From: Chimonanthus salicifolius
Lineage: Eukaryota; Streptophyta; Magnoliopsida; Laurales; Calycanthaceae
NCBI GenBank assembly: GCA_013350335.1
Contig: CM023536.1
Span: 11,366,207-11,430,206 of the forward strand
Reading direction: 5' to 3'
Length of the DNA: 64,000 nucleotides
This document shows, piece after piece, positions 35,701 through 50,700 of the stretch. Each line of letters opens with the position of its first letter. Position 1 is the stretch's first letter. Under the pieces are notes generated by a model, which saw only the letters and a program-made list of their open reading frames with translations, was not told the origin of the DNA and searched no databases. The translations under genes were made by a program, and so were the position numbers.

Positions 35701-38700
35701 GAAAGAAAAAGGATTGAAACAAGTTTGGTAAAAATGGATATTTCATTCATTTTTTGTGCCCCAAAGTTAAAAGTTTTGGTGCACCAATCACTTCCCACAT
35801 ATATATGAGTCCTCTCCTAAGAATGAGCTTGCACTAAACATGGTGCAAATAGCCAATGTGTGCCACCTAGGCCCACATGGATGGGTGGGCTTGAAGAGCC
35901 TTGGCTTATATATGGTACCTATAAAATTTCATCATGATTGGACAAAAGAAACATTATTTTTTAAGGCTTCTTAAAGATGGAAATTCATTGAGTTAAGAGT
36001 CATTAATCAAGCTGATTTTAATAAGCACTATACATACACACTACTATCCACCCAACCCATGATCTTAGGCAGGCTCCACTGGAGCTCTCATCGTGAGAGC
36101 AATTTATAGGGTGTGTGGCTGATCTTTTTCTATACATACGGGATATGATCACATGTCGTCATCCTAATGGTAAGGATGACTCCAAATGGTACTATTTGTG
36201 ACATGTGGTATCCACTTTTAAAAAATCTAAAAAACTCCTTAATTTCTAAACACAAAGATACACATGTATCTTTTTTACTTTGTGAAACTGTTAGACCCAT
36301 TGCTGGATGGATCAAATGAGGGGTGTGATAAAGTTTATAGATTTTCTAATCAAGTACTTTTCATTTGACCAATCCAATGGTGCATTCAATAGTTTCACAA
36401 AATCTGAAAAAATACATATGCATATTTGGGTTTAGAAATTAATGAATGGTTTAGACTTTTAACAAGTGGACCCAAGATACTCCAAGTGACACAATTTGAA
36501 GTCATCCTTACCATTAGGATGACAACATAGGACCATTCCTTTATTTGAAATGGTAACTTAATTAAAAGGGTAAAAGCAACGCACCAAAAAGAAGAGATAC
36601 AAAAAGAGATAGAAGGCCTCCTAACACCGAAAAATTCAACATCAATCACAAAGGAATACACTTCAAAAATAATTGGTCAACATGATTATTTTGTTTGATG
36701 CTAAAATTTCGCCACCAAGTTATGTAAAATGAATGTCCTAAAAAGGCATTTGATAACAAAATGCATTGAAGTGTGGATAAACATGGCATAAGTGCATCAT
36801 ACCTAACAAAAAATATGCATCATCTATAAATTAAATGATAACATCAGTCCATTAATACCTATTATTGTTTGCTTTCAAAATTTGCAGCTGATGAAGATGT
36901 CCTATTTCATCTGGTAAGCTTGTCAACTTGTTGTTTGCAACATGAAGTTGTTGTAGCAAAGTCAAAGCACCCACAGCAGAAGGCAAGGTTGTTAAGCTAC
37001 ATGAATTTTTTTTTTTAAAAAAAAGGGCTCCCGTTAGTGTAAGGCCCCAGAAAATAATGTTACTCCATTTTAGAAAAATAAAAGGAAATAAAAATGCATT
37101 TGATACTTGTATCCATGATAAAGACGTTATCATACCTCAATACTTTTAGCATAAAATAAATAAATAATAAATAAAACACTTTCCAACTTTCCATGTCCAA
37201 GACGTTAAAATATAGTGATACTTACACACAATTTTAGTAGAATTCAAAAGAGCACATTTTATTATTCATATCTTGCACCAGAGAAGGAAAGTGTTCAATA
37301 TTCTTCTGGAAAGGTCCTACACAATATTGTCAAAATCCTAGGATTCGTATTGAATCCCACCCCCAAAGGATTCGAATCATATGCAGAATCCTAAATACTG
37401 AAAAATCCTAGGATTTAGGAGGTGAATCCAAAATCGTGGGATTCGAATCATTGAATCGTTGGATTCATTTTAAAAAAAAAACGTGTGCATGGGAGAGGAA
37501 AAGGCTTTTTTTGCATGGACATTTATAGAAGCAACCTGCTTTGATTGGTCTATTGCACGATAAAACCCTTTGGAGACTCCAATCGACACGGTACCTTTCC
37601 TTCTCTTCTATCTGCAACCCTCTTCGCAAGCATCTGTTCCAGCTTTGAGATCTCTTTCTCTTCGGTCTACAAGCCTCTTCGCAAGCCTCTTTTCGATCGT
37701 TTGCAGCTTCGAGGTATGGTTTTTATGTATATTTCTTCCACTTTACTCTTATTTCCACTTCCATTAAGGCATGAAGCTTTTCTTCGCTTCTTCGATCCCT
37801 TCTTCCCTTTTTCTTCTTCCTCTTTCCTCTTGTTGCTGCTGCTGCTTCTCCTTCTTCGCTATCTACTGGAGCTTTTCTCCCTTTGTTTTCATCGCAATCG
37901 CCGTTACTGCCGCTAGTATGTTTTAGATGACATTGATGACAATGACCTTCTTTAGATGTTTTAGAATTTTAAATAATAGAATTTTATGAATTATGATGAT
38001 TTGGATTTTGAAATGTAAAAACTTGATTTGTAATGCATTTTTATTTAATTTTACATTGGTACATATATTCATGTGTTTGCATATTTACTTATATATTATG
38101 AGGAATTGAACAAAACATTATGAATCTTACGATTCCCGATTCACACCCCTTGAAAGATTCACGAAACGATTTGATTTTGACAACATTGGTCATACATGAC
38201 TTAGAAAAGGGCCAAAAAGTCATTGCCATGCATAAATTTATGGGCAGCAATAAGAATACAAGCATGCAAACAAAAATATTTGTAGCTAACTCTTTATTGG
38301 AAAGTAAAAAAGCATTAGTGCAGAACTTGTTTAGTAACCTAATAAAGCTGCCCAAATCAAATCTGGTGGTTCATTGATGCCAGAGCTTCAATAGTCTGCC
38401 AACGTGGAACCCATGGTTCACAGGTATGGGAAACCAATTTAAGTTTTTCTAGATCCAGAATAATTGAACATTATTTTCATCATTTTAAATTATGGTCCAT
38501 CATTGTAATACAATCTCTGAATGACACAAAATTGGATTCATTGAATGGGTTATTCAGTTAACTATACAAAAAATTCAAGTCAACTTTTCTCCCCCAAAAT
38601 TAATAAGGGAAAAAAAAAAAAACAAGTTCTGTGCATTAAAAATATATAAAGAAACCCAAAAGCACAGGAACTACTAACTGATTTTGGCTTAATGATAGAA

Positions 38701-41700
38701 CTGTCAAAGATTTGAATGACTTTACAACTTCCCAACTAATGCTGTCATCTAATATATCATTTGCATTCGCAAGCAATTTCTGCACAAAATAAAATAAAGC
38801 AAAAAAACCACATGTCAAGATACTAGCATATTTAAATGGTCCTACAAAACTTAGAATTTAAAAAGATTTAACACGCATTCTTCAAAATCTCTAATAAACA
38901 GCATAAAACATAACTAGACACAATATAGGTGAGAAAATAAGTTACTTGAATTGAACTCAATGAGCCAATTTTTGCAGGTACTTCCCGTATGGAGTTATTG
39001 CTTATGTCTAAAACTCTCACAGAAGGTCCACAAGCCCAGACTTCCTCAGGGACAACCTTCAATTTCAAAAGCAAATGCATCAGGTTTAATGTGCAAATAT
39101 GAATTTTCACTGATGCAATGCAACTAAAATAGAATGTAAGGGTTGAAAAAAAATGGAGCTAAACAGTTAATACAACAAAAATGCAGACAACGCATTCTGT
39201 TGTCAATGACACAGATATGTAGTTAGTTACACAAACAAACTAAATCCCGTATAGATACATTTGGTTTCCTTTTTGTTTTGGCAATGCAAAAGGACAGAAT
39301 CTACGCATTTGAAAATGAGTAGTTCTGACTTGAAGACAAACAAGCAATCACATATGAGATTATTGGCTTTTTCTCATATCTATAGTTTGATCATTTCTGG
39401 AGTCTGCAGTTGTATGGGATTAGCTTTGACTGCATTGATCAAGCACCAAGGGCAAGCAATGTTGTGAAAATTGAATCAATCGTAAATCGTTAATACATCT
39501 TGAATCGCAAATCTGTATCGTAAATTGTAGAATCATAAGATTCATAAGTGTTTTCCGTCAAAAATATTTAATAAATGAAATAATGTAAAATATATCTAAA
39601 ATGTAATAACATGAGCAATTCTCCAACTTTTTTTCAATATTAAGTGAATTCTATATAATCAGTTCATTGGTGTTCAAATTTCAATGCTCCAATTCTCAAA
39701 AGTATAAGACCAATATATAATCCAACTATACTGTAAAAAGTCAATAATGAACTAAAAAAACCTTCAAAAAATCAAAAGGTCTTAAATGCTCATCAACTAA
39801 AGCCTTAAAAACCATTAAAATGAAATGTTTCATGCTTTCACACTCCTAATAACCCCATAATTCTATTATTTATATGAATCGTAAGATTTGTTGATAGATA
39901 TGAATCGTTCCTTTTATCATATCGTATGAATCGTAAGATATGAATCATGTATCATAAGATTTTAACAACCATGAGGGCGAGTGAGAGGAACAATTCACTA
40001 GTTAGGAAATTTGGGAGGTTGTGTCACAGTTGACAATGGAAAAGCACCAAGTTCAAATGGACTTGTGCAATTCACTAAGAATTTTGGGATGCCATCAATT
40101 AGTAAGTGATAGCCTTTTTTGAGGAATTCCATGATAGAAATAACCTGTCTATCATATACTTGGTACATCCTTCATTGTTCCATCAAAATTTCAGGCCCAT
40201 TAGTCTCTTGAGGAGTGCCTACAAACTATTGCCAAAGTTTTAGCTAATTAGCTAAAGAAATTCATCAGTGGGTTTTTCTCCTATAATCAAGGGGTAAATG
40301 TTTTCTAGAGACATCACAAACTCAGTCCTGATTGCTGGTGAAGTATAATTTAAGGCACAAAGCTAGTAATTGTTTTTTTTTTAAGGATAAAAGGCACAAA
40401 GCTAGTATTCCTAGCATCAAATGCAAGATAGTTTTTTCAACACCCTATCACATATTGGTGCTTAAAGGATTTTTTTATGCTAATGGGTTTCAGTGACAAA
40501 TGGAGATGATCAATTATGGAATGTAATTCGTAAACTCATCATTTTTTTCCATTATTGAGGGCTCTCATAAAGGTGTTTTTTTTTTTCCTCGGGGGGGCTC
40601 CTGGGGAATCAGATGAGGAGATCCCTTTAAGCAGGATGCACAAGCAAGTGGCTAAGCTTGCATGCTTCTCGAGATTCAGGTTCACCAATTCGAATATTGT
40701 GGTCACTCACCTTAAGTATATAGATAACACAATGATATTTTACAATGATGAGAAGAGTATAAGGGAATTTAGTTGCAATCCTTTTGTGGTTATAGTTATT
40801 CTTTAGGTGGGGGAAACTAGAATCTCTAGAACATATTTTTCTACTGAATGGTGCAGTTAACAAGAGGATGTATCATTCTGTGGAATTGTCACAAGCCTTA
40901 AGCCGCTGAATGAAGGGGCCTGGTATTAAGTCCATTCAGATTCTGAACAAAGCCTTATCAAGTGAAGGTTATCGTGGTTGGGTGAAGGTGATGCTACAGT
41001 CAAATGGGAGCAAATTGTTATACAAAAAGTACAAGCTAGAGGACAATGGTTGGAGTAATTCATACTTTACACTCTTGTCTTTGGAATGTGGAGAACCATC
41101 ACTTGGAAATGAAGTCGTTATCCAAGATCAGAATCAAGTGGAAGATAATCCTCTAGCTTATTATGTGGACTTGAGAGATACATTTAAAGGGAAATTTTCC
41201 ATCTCTCTACATCGTGGTCCACATTAAAAAAGAACTGGCATCAAACTATGTGACCCATACACTTTAAATCTGTGGTCTCTGATGTTTCATAGAAATATGA
41301 TGGATAAGGAAATTCATGACCTACCTTGCCTACTCAGGAGCTTCAAGAAATTTGCATTTGCTTAACTAACACAGATTACAAAGTTTAGAGGATGATGACT
41401 TAATTTAAGCATGGATTAGGGTCTTAACCAAATATTAGTCAACCTATTTGGGACCTGTTTTTGTTGGTGGGAGAAAGTGTGGCCCATTAGACTACTAATG
41501 ATACCCAAGGGGATTAATGATGATACCCAAGGATGAGGGTCTTGACAAATCCTAATGGACTTATTTTGGACATGTTTCAATGTTGGTGGGCCAATCTGTT
41601 TGATTAATAATGATACCCAAGGATTAGGGCCTTAGAGAAATACAAACGAACCAATTTAGACCCATTTAAATATTCAGTATTGATTGGGATCCTAGACAAG

Positions 41701-44700
41701 TCTTAATGGACCTATCTTAGACCCATTTAACAATTGGAATGGATTAAGATTTTAGACAAGTCCTAATGGAGTTATCTTAGACCCATTTTAACATTGAGTA
41801 TGAATTGGGATCTTAGAAAAATCCTAGTGGACCCATCTTAGACCAACTTAAAAGTTGGGTACTGATTAGGGTCTTAGATAAATCCTAATGGACCCATTTA
41901 GAACCACTTAAATGTTGGGTATGGATTAGGATCTCAAACAAGTCTTAATGAACCAATCTCAAACCCATTTAAGTGTTAGTGGACCCAGGATAAAATTTCA
42001 TTTGCTAAGTGATTTTGGTAGGGTGTGCTAAAATTCAAAGTGGGCCCATTTTTTTAATTTCAATAAGGCCCATTATTATGAGACCCTCTCCCTATTTTTT
42101 TGATATCCATTACCACCAATCTTCAATGGTCTCTACATCAACTAGACATCAAGAATACCTTTTTACATGCAGATCTCAAAGAAATTAATGTGTTGCACAT
42201 CTGGGGTTTGCTAAACAAGTGGAGCAAGGATTGCTTTGAAACCATCTCCACAATTTAGCAGTACTCTATTGAAATAGATGCTAATCTAATCATTGTTTGT
42301 GTGCATTAGAAATGTACTGATGTGATGTTAATTGTGGTATGTGCTGATGATATTGTTTTTTTTTTTTCAGCTTTAAAATCTCATTTTCAACGTGTCTTTG
42401 ATATTAAGGACCTTGGACCACTTGATTGTTTCTTGGGAATAAAAGTAGCTCACTCCTCACAGAGCATGTCTTTCTCATGAAAAGATGCATTGAATCTCAT
42501 TAGTTAAGTAAGATACTTGGGCTACAAACCTATTGACACACATTTGATATCATTACTAAATGTAGTGGCTCTAATGATGAACCTTTGTCTAATCCAAGTT
42601 ACTACCAAAAGTTAGAAGGCAAGCTAATCTATTTAACTATCATTAGGTTGATATTTCACATGTTTTCATACATGCTCCTCGTGATACCCATCTTCAAGCA
42701 ATCTTTCATATCCTTTGAAATCTCAAAGAAATCCTAGTTGAGGGCTTTGCAATACTTCACATGGAAATCTTCATTTGAAAGGATATGTTGATCTTGAATA
42801 GGTTTAGACGTTTAGTCCTGATGACCGCCACTAGACCTCCAATTATTGTATCTTTCTTCGTGGCAACTTGATCTAGAAGAGTAAAAAGTGAAAGGTTGTT
42901 GCTCGCTCCACTAAAGCCGAGTTCCATGCCATGACAAATACTATCATGAGCTTTTGTGGCTCAAGCAACTTCCTTGAGTTAGGATTCTTGCTCCTAGTTG
43001 ACTATAATGTTTTGCGATAATCAAGCAACAATACATATTTCTTTTAATCCTATTTTTTCATGAACACATGAACATATTGGAGTAGGTTACCATTTCATAT
43101 AGGAACAAATTACTATGATTGGCTCTCTACATGTCTAGTGATAGCTAGAAGGCATGCTCACAAAAGCCATGACATTATCACAATTGTAGGAGTCTGTTCA
43201 TAAGTAAGACTTGATTGATATCTATGCCCTAGCTAAAAGGGAAGTATTGAAGATGTATAACTTGTATGCAGTCCAACAAAACATGTTATAATGTCTGTAA
43301 ATAGACTCAAACTTATTTCCTTTTTTACTTTTCCATGTATTAATCATGCATGGGCCCTCTCCTTTTAAGGAACGGCAATCACTCTAAGATAATTCATTTC
43401 ATTAGAGATTCATTCTTCCCTCCAATCTTCATCATCTCTTTTACATTCTCTTCTTTCAAAAGGAGCATCCAATTCTTCCAATATGCCATTTTCTAGATCT
43501 TCTTGGTCATCAATACCTCCCCATCCATTACCATGATTTCCATGCCTCTAACGATCTATCAAGGAAATAATATAAACAACTCCAATAGGTAAATACAAGG
43601 TTCTAAATACCAACTAATGAAGCTTTAGGGAAGTTCTCCTAAATATAACCATTAAAGGAGAATACTACCAAAAAACATTAAACTGGCACACTAGAACATG
43701 AAACAAAAACTGTAAAAAAAATCAAATTGCTGATAAATTGCGACCAACTTTTGCTTAAGAATCTGCAAGCTCGTTAATGTATCTGTTAATATGTTGCAAA
43801 GAGTGCTAACCCTTTCCATTTCAAAAAAGAGAATAGGGGAGCTGTTAGTGTATGTGGAGAAAACGATACAGAGAGAGAGTGCCAACCCTTTATCAGAGAG
43901 TCTTGTATTTCTTCTATCTGATGTAACAAAAACCATAGATAAGGATAGTTTCGGACCAAGTAATAGCACAAAGTGAGTCTCCTACAATTCTTACATTTCT
44001 AAGATTGAGCACATCTAAAACCCTACATCCTTTTAAGAAAGCATTTATCTCAATCTCATTTATGAGAGAAACTATCGAGCATTTTGCAAAGTGTAATGAA
44101 TTTGTTTGATTCATTCAAAATAGCATGTAAAATACTAGCTCTCATTGAATCCTTATCAAAGCCTTCGGCCAAGAATGGTTTTTAACTAACTAATCTTGAG
44201 AATGATTCAAATACTCGGCTTGCTTTTAGCTGTTCTCTTGGCCACCATTGTATTCTTAAAAAATGCAATCAAGGAGAAATTTATGCAAATCTGATTTTGA
44301 AAGATGACTAAAATATGGTAAAGCTGTTGCCCAAGAGCTTTCACTCTTTTTTTTTTTTTTGCAATAGTCAAAGGTCCATATTATCTTGTATTGTTCAGGA
44401 ACCTAGTAAACTCTACAAGCTACTGACAATTGGTCAAGATTGATAGGGAAGCACCATAACATATTCAAACAATGATGGCAAAATTGTAAGTGAAAGAAAC
44501 AATGGAATGAAAAGGCTCATGTCCTTTCAAATCAAGTTTAGGTTTTACAAATGCAAAACAGTCTACACTCAATTTCAAACAAATTAGGCCAACTCGGGCC
44601 CAGGCTCATTACCTTTAATTATAAATTGGGCCCAAGGTCAAGTTTACCCAAAACTAATCTGGCCTGCTTGAGTTGTAACGCTACCCTCTAGGATGACAAC

Positions 44701-47700
44701 ACACGTTTCCTTAACCCTCACTGAACTCCCCTTTCTGCTCAAGAAACCACTCAGGAATTCCAAGTGCATTTTTCAAGGGTTTTTTTGAAAAATTCACAAT
44801 TGCATTCGATAAAAAAGAGATACTCACACGAGTGTAACTCAGTTGGCTTGAGCTTGTAGGAATAGACTAGAGGTCTCGAGTTAAACTCTCACTGAAGTTA
44901 CCCGATTCAGGCAGGTGGTATTCATGCATCTCTAGGATTAGTCTCACCACCAATGTGGGATGGGAATACACATGCTGTGTTTTTTTTTAAAAAAAGTAAA
45001 GCATAAGAGATATATATTGATCCTCTACAGAAAATGAGAATCAATACTTAATAAGGCTCCAAACCGAATAATGAGGCCACTCTTTCATTTTCAGTGTGGC
45101 TAGGTTTAGCCCCCCAATTCAAACCTCTGTGTGGTATGCCCTGAGGAGGAAGAATCTCTCCATAACGGTACTTAACCGGAGGGTTGTGCTTAGCTCTAGC
45201 AATGATCTACATTGTATGCTCTGCAGTTATATGGAGGACATTGACCACTTGTTTGTGGGTTGCCCAGTGGCTAGGAGCCTTTGGACCAATTTTGCTAATC
45301 TGATGGGTGTCACATGGGTTTTTTATAGGACTTGTTGAGGTATTGTAAATTACCTATGTTATCTCGAGTCTAGGACCTAAGATGAAATAGCTTGGAACAC
45401 CATTCTAGTGACAATTTTGTGGTCTGTCTAGAAGGAGAGAAACTCTAAGATCTTCGAGAATAAAGCCTTTGAGAGCGAGATTTTCCAAAAGGCTAAATGG
45501 AGACTTCGTGCCTGGATCTTGGCAGGTAAGGAATTTAACGGTTGCAAAATGACAAACTTCTACAGCTCTTGGGGGAGTTGTATGAGTGGGGGCCCTAGTA
45601 AGAATAGAATTAGTGTCACTTGGCCTCCTCCCCATCGAAAGTCTTCAAATTCAACGTGAATGGGGCAGCAAAGAGTAAGTCAGGGCCGGCAGGAATACGG
45701 TGAGTTCTTTGGGATCCGACCAGTCCATCATCCACAGTTTTTTCGAAGTCCGTGGGTCGGAGAGAGTCAAATGAGGCAGAACTTCTAGGTATTATGAGAG
45801 TTTTAACCTTTATGAAATTTCTTCAGCCATGGGAAGTTAATTATTAAGGGGATTCAGCATACGTTTAAGTGGGCTAACGGCTGAAACGACCCCTAGACAC
45901 TAATTACAGATACTGGGGTGATAAGGGCATTCTATTTGGCGCATGAGATCTCTTTTGAGCTAATCAAGAAATCAACTAATGGAATGATGGATTTTCTCGC
46001 AAAAAACAGGGTGGACAACGAACGAGGGCATTTTTTTTCCTTTGAATTCCTAGGATGGGTTTGGGAAACACTTTGGGACTCCCTACTCCAGAGATGAATG
46101 TTATTGTATTTTTGTTTCTTGGAATATTATGATTGCTGTGTATTTTTTCTTCCTTTCTGCTTCAGTTTAAGACTCTTAGTCCCTTCAGTTGTATATGTAA
46201 TGTTGTTTCCTATTCTAATATATTTCTCTTTTTGTTACAACTAAAAAAAATTTTAAAAAAAAGGCTCCAAACCCAACTATAAAAAAAAAAAGCCTCCAAG
46301 GAGTCTTCTTCCTACCAGAAGGCCAAGCAATGCACTAGCCAAGTCTCCTTCCACAATATGATTGTCCGACGCATGACTCTCCAAAGCCCATAGTGCAAGT
46401 GCTCCCAGAAGTTCAGCCTCATTAAAGTCTCTAATACCAAAGGGTTTAGTTAAAAAAGTTAACATCTTGCCACGATGACCATGTAGTACCCCCATTCCTG
46501 TTAGTCAATGTTTCCCCTTGCTGCTCCATCCATGCTAAATTTAAATGTCCTACCATCGGCGGCCTCCACTTCTCAACTACTTCCTTCCTAGAATTTCCCT
46601 TCAAACATTCATCCCATCCCCTCAAATAACCATCAAAACCTAATTTTTTAAATTCCTTGCACCTGAGAAGCCAAAAGATTTAAGAGGTCCCTTGCATCCT
46701 CGAACACCTTAGAAGCAGATCTCTCCTTTGACTCAAAGATCCTAAGATTTTGTTCTCTCTAGATCAACCACAAGACAACAGACAGAATCATTTGCCACAC
46801 TATTTCCCTTTACCCCGACACACACCATATCACCAAGAGGCTAAAACCTCATTTAAGGAGCCCATCAGACCCATGAACACCCCATTAGTTCTAAAAAACC
46901 CATTCTATTGCACTCTCACAAAGGAACATTGAAAAATAAGTGGTCTACGGCTTCCACTCATTACCACATAGGGGTAAAAGCAAGTTCTCTTGAAAAATGA
47001 TCCTTCTCCTAAGAAAATTAGATCTTGTTAACACCCTTCCTTTCACAACTCACCAACTAAACGTTGTAACTTTTGAGGGGATTTACTTCCCCAGATAATG
47101 CCCAAGTACGAAAGTAACGCAGATTCCTCGTTCAACTTTTTGAGCCCTGCCTTCACTGAGTACACTCCCTATGGGTCTCTATCCCATACTCATTTGTCTT
47201 CCTCCTCCCGATAAATGCTCATCTCATTCAATAGATCCAACAACTCTATATATAGGCCTGATCCCTAGCCCTTAAGAATCTTGTAAACACTACTGACCAA
47301 ACATTAGTTCCCCCCAAGATATTATAATTATCATAGATCATTGAGTCCTTATTTGTTGCTAACCTGAACAAAATAGGAAACCTGTCCATGATGGTACTCT
47401 CTTGTAACCACCTATTTTTCCAAAAATGAATCTTGTCCCCTTTGCCTACCACGAACCTTAAACCCCTCACAAAAACCTCACCTAATGATCCCTACCCCAC
47501 TCCTAATCTATTCAATTCCTTGACCTCTCCCAAAGCTTTCCTCTCTACCCCTTCATTCCTCTTCCAGCCTCCCTCCCCACTCTTCACATACGCTGCCTAC
47601 GCCACAACGCTAATGGTTCTTCCCCGTATCTCCACAACCATTTACACAAAAGAGCTTCATTCCTCACCCTGAATTTGGTCAAGCCAAGATCACCCTCCTC

Positions 47701-50700
47701 TTTCGATTTTGCTTTTTCTTCCCAACGTGTTTTTTTTTTTTTTTTTTGATGAATCTTCTTCCTTTCTCCTAATCCTTCCAATAAAAAATCCCGTTTAAGT
47801 TTTTTCAGCTTCTCAACCACTCTCACCGGAATCACAAAGAGGGACATATAGTAAGTTGGCAGATTAGCTAGGGTGGCCTTAATTAATGTCACTCTCTCTC
47901 CTAACGATAAATGGCTATTTGCCCAACCTGCCAACTTTCATTTAAAATGCTTTACGACTAGGTCCGAAATCTTTTTGAATGGGGGCTTAACTCCAGTCAG
48001 CAATCCCAAAAAAGTCATAGGAAACATCCCCACCCACTTTACATCCCACGCTAAGTGCTAAGCTTTCTAACCTGTCTCCTTCCACACCAATGCTTGCGTG
48101 GCTTTTGCCCATGTTCATTTTTAAACCCAAACCATTTCATAACATCTTAAAATTGCTTTAACCACTGCTAATTCCTCCTCTCGGGCTTCACAGATAAATA
48201 ATGTATCATCTGCAAACAAAAGGTTTTGTGGATCTCTTTCTCCAATTTGAAAGCCCCTAATTAAACCTACCTCTCTGGCTTTAAGAATCAAATCAATCAT
48301 CATAGAGAGAACACGATAGGGGATGCCCTTGTCTAATCCCCTCAAGGCTCTAATTTGTGCATTTTCTAAGTTTTCTTTGAAATTCATAGTTCTAATAGGA
48401 ATTCCAAGTGCATTTTCCCTCAGATTTCTTCCCCTAAGTGCTCAAAAAATGCCTCGAAGAGGATTTTAAAAAAAAAATGCCGCAAAGAGTCTCCAAAAGG
48501 TCCCTCCAATGTCCCAAAAGATCCCTTGTTTTAACGTGCTTGAAATGCTTTCGAAAATGGGTTAATCAATGTGCATGGTGGACCCTATAAAGGCTGGCTA
48601 TGTGTGCACAACACCAGCCATGTCATGGGGCTGGTGGCAATTTCATAATTTTTTGTCTTTCCAAAGGGAGGGTGGCAGTTTCACAATTTTGGTCTTTTTC
48701 GGCAGCTTTCTATACTAACTTACATAACATCATTGTCCAACCTCCAACTTAACTTTTGTTTGTTAAAGTTGGAAGCTAACTTGAAGGGCCACAAAATGGC
48801 ACCGAATTTGTAGTACCTTTGATCAACAGGTGGGGTCCACATGATCGTAAAGTGGGCATGTCTGTTGTACAGTTTAAAGTATGTTAACCATAAGTTTTTC
48901 AATCAAACTCAGATTTAGGGTTTTTGAGAAGCATTTGGAAACAAACTAAGGGAATTTTTAAGATGGTATCCTAATGGTGCCACGTGATCATCATAGGTGG
49001 GCTGCACCTTGTCTCTTTTCATCCACATAATTAACAATATGTGAGTTACTTTAGGAAGGTAATGCAAGGATCTTTCAATGGTTCCAAACTAGTGATCGTA
49101 TGATCACCTGGGTGTGCATCACATTTATTTTTAAAAAACTTTTTATCTGATCAGGAATCTATTTCCTCTATAGCATCCACTGGACTTTAGATTCATCATT
49201 CCCCATTTTTTAGGCACCTTTGCTCATCCGATTTGATTGGATAAACGTTGATCACCACTTTTAAAGATCCAGATCATATTGCCCATGCATTTTGATGCAT
49301 TTTATGTGTCAATAGACTCCATCATTGTCCCTACTAAGGGAGATAGGACACCCACCATAAAATGTGTCGTACCTGTTCATTTTCCAACACTCACTATCCC
49401 CATAATTTGGACAAATTTGCTCTCAATCCCTTTACACCCTTATGGTCAACCATCTTATGGTGTGTCTACCAAGTGAGACTCATGGAGTCTACTTCACAAA
49501 ACATATCTTAAAATACCATGAAATAAAAATATATCTCTAACAAAGTCAAGTAATGGCTGCAGCAAATGCCCATCCCCATGCCACAATGAAATCGTAGAGC
49601 AGCATCATGGGTTTTGCCAGAAATCAGTAGAAATATTAGAACAGCTTAATGGAGAGTAAATCCATATAACATGTGGCTACATCTAATCTTGAAATAACAC
49701 ACCACATGTGGCTACATCTAATCTTGAAATAACACACCTTATATGCATTAGGTGGAAGTCATTTATGTTTAAAATTACCTTCAAGTGGCATTCTGACAAA
49801 GCTACAACACCAGTAAGTTTCCAACGTTCTAGCCTGCTCTTGCCAATAGGTGTCATAGTCTTGCTGTCCACAGCTTTGTTGGCATCAGCTGTCTTCCTCA
49901 AGTTGGATGGCATAGGAGCATCTTTATTGATGGGACCATCCTGTGCAAGGATATTGTGAATTTAAAGGTTTCTAGACACTTGAGTTTTGGAATTACTAAG
50001 AATAGAGTCAAAAGATCATGTAAGTTACTCCTATTAACAATAATCACCATGCTTCAAATACTGTATGCTAGGGATAAGAATACAGGCAGCTAAGTGAACT
50101 CCAGAAAATGTTGCAAGTAGTAAAAAGAAGAGGATCAGATTTTGATCCTTTCAATGGCTTCCAAATGAAGCAAAATTGAATAATACAGTAGCATTTTAAC
50201 ACTTCTACTCGGTGAAAAATTCCTCTAAGCTGTTCAAATGCAGGGTGGAGAAAAAAACCAGCAAAGTGTTGAAAACTTGAAAGAACCAACACAAACAATA
50301 GTCAGAATGAAGCCTTTGAAGTGGGCCTTCGCAAATGAGGTACCATAGGAGAAAACAATACATTACATATAGATTAAAGTAGCCTCAAAAACAATATCAA
50401 TATCCTGTCATATATATATGAGGAGGAATGATATTCTGCTGTATATATGTGTGTGTGCAAGTGTGCGCGTGTGTGCATATAACAAGGATCACCAGCAAAC
50501 AAGTTTGTATGAAGTTTGGTGAAAACTTTGGATTGTGGAGTCCATAGTGGATCCAATGGATCCATTCCTTCCCTCACACCCACCTACCCCACTTGAATTG
50601 CACAAGTACCCAATTTGACACCAATGTAACTTTTGTATGGATAAAGATCTAGAGACACCAGTCTCTGTTTCACTGAATAGAGACCCTTTTTTTTGTTAAG

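Larger units (their letters stand above)
44773..48396 (-). mobile_element. L1-type LINE with 20-bp target duplication
   Basis: AGGAATTCCAAGTGCATTTT flanks the block (44753-44772 and 48397-48416). The minus strand reads REVGLIRGFQIG, LLFADDTLFIC with the intact catalytic ADD, GWANSHLSLGERVTLIKATL, LPTYYMSLF, then FVVGKGDKIHFWKNRWLQES and, near 46300-46490, RNase H-like NEAELLGALALWALES. It is truncated just upstream of the RT catalytic motif. A plus-strand LINE (45066-46260) and a SINE (44823-45004) are nested in its 3' part. Confidence 0.85.

Noticed and set aside
43691..44114. Overlapping open frames on both strands
   Set aside because: No domain and no splice sites linking them to anything.
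44822..44900. tRNA gene candidate
   Set aside because: Box A and B are present, but stems do not pair and a tail and target duplication mark it as a SINE.
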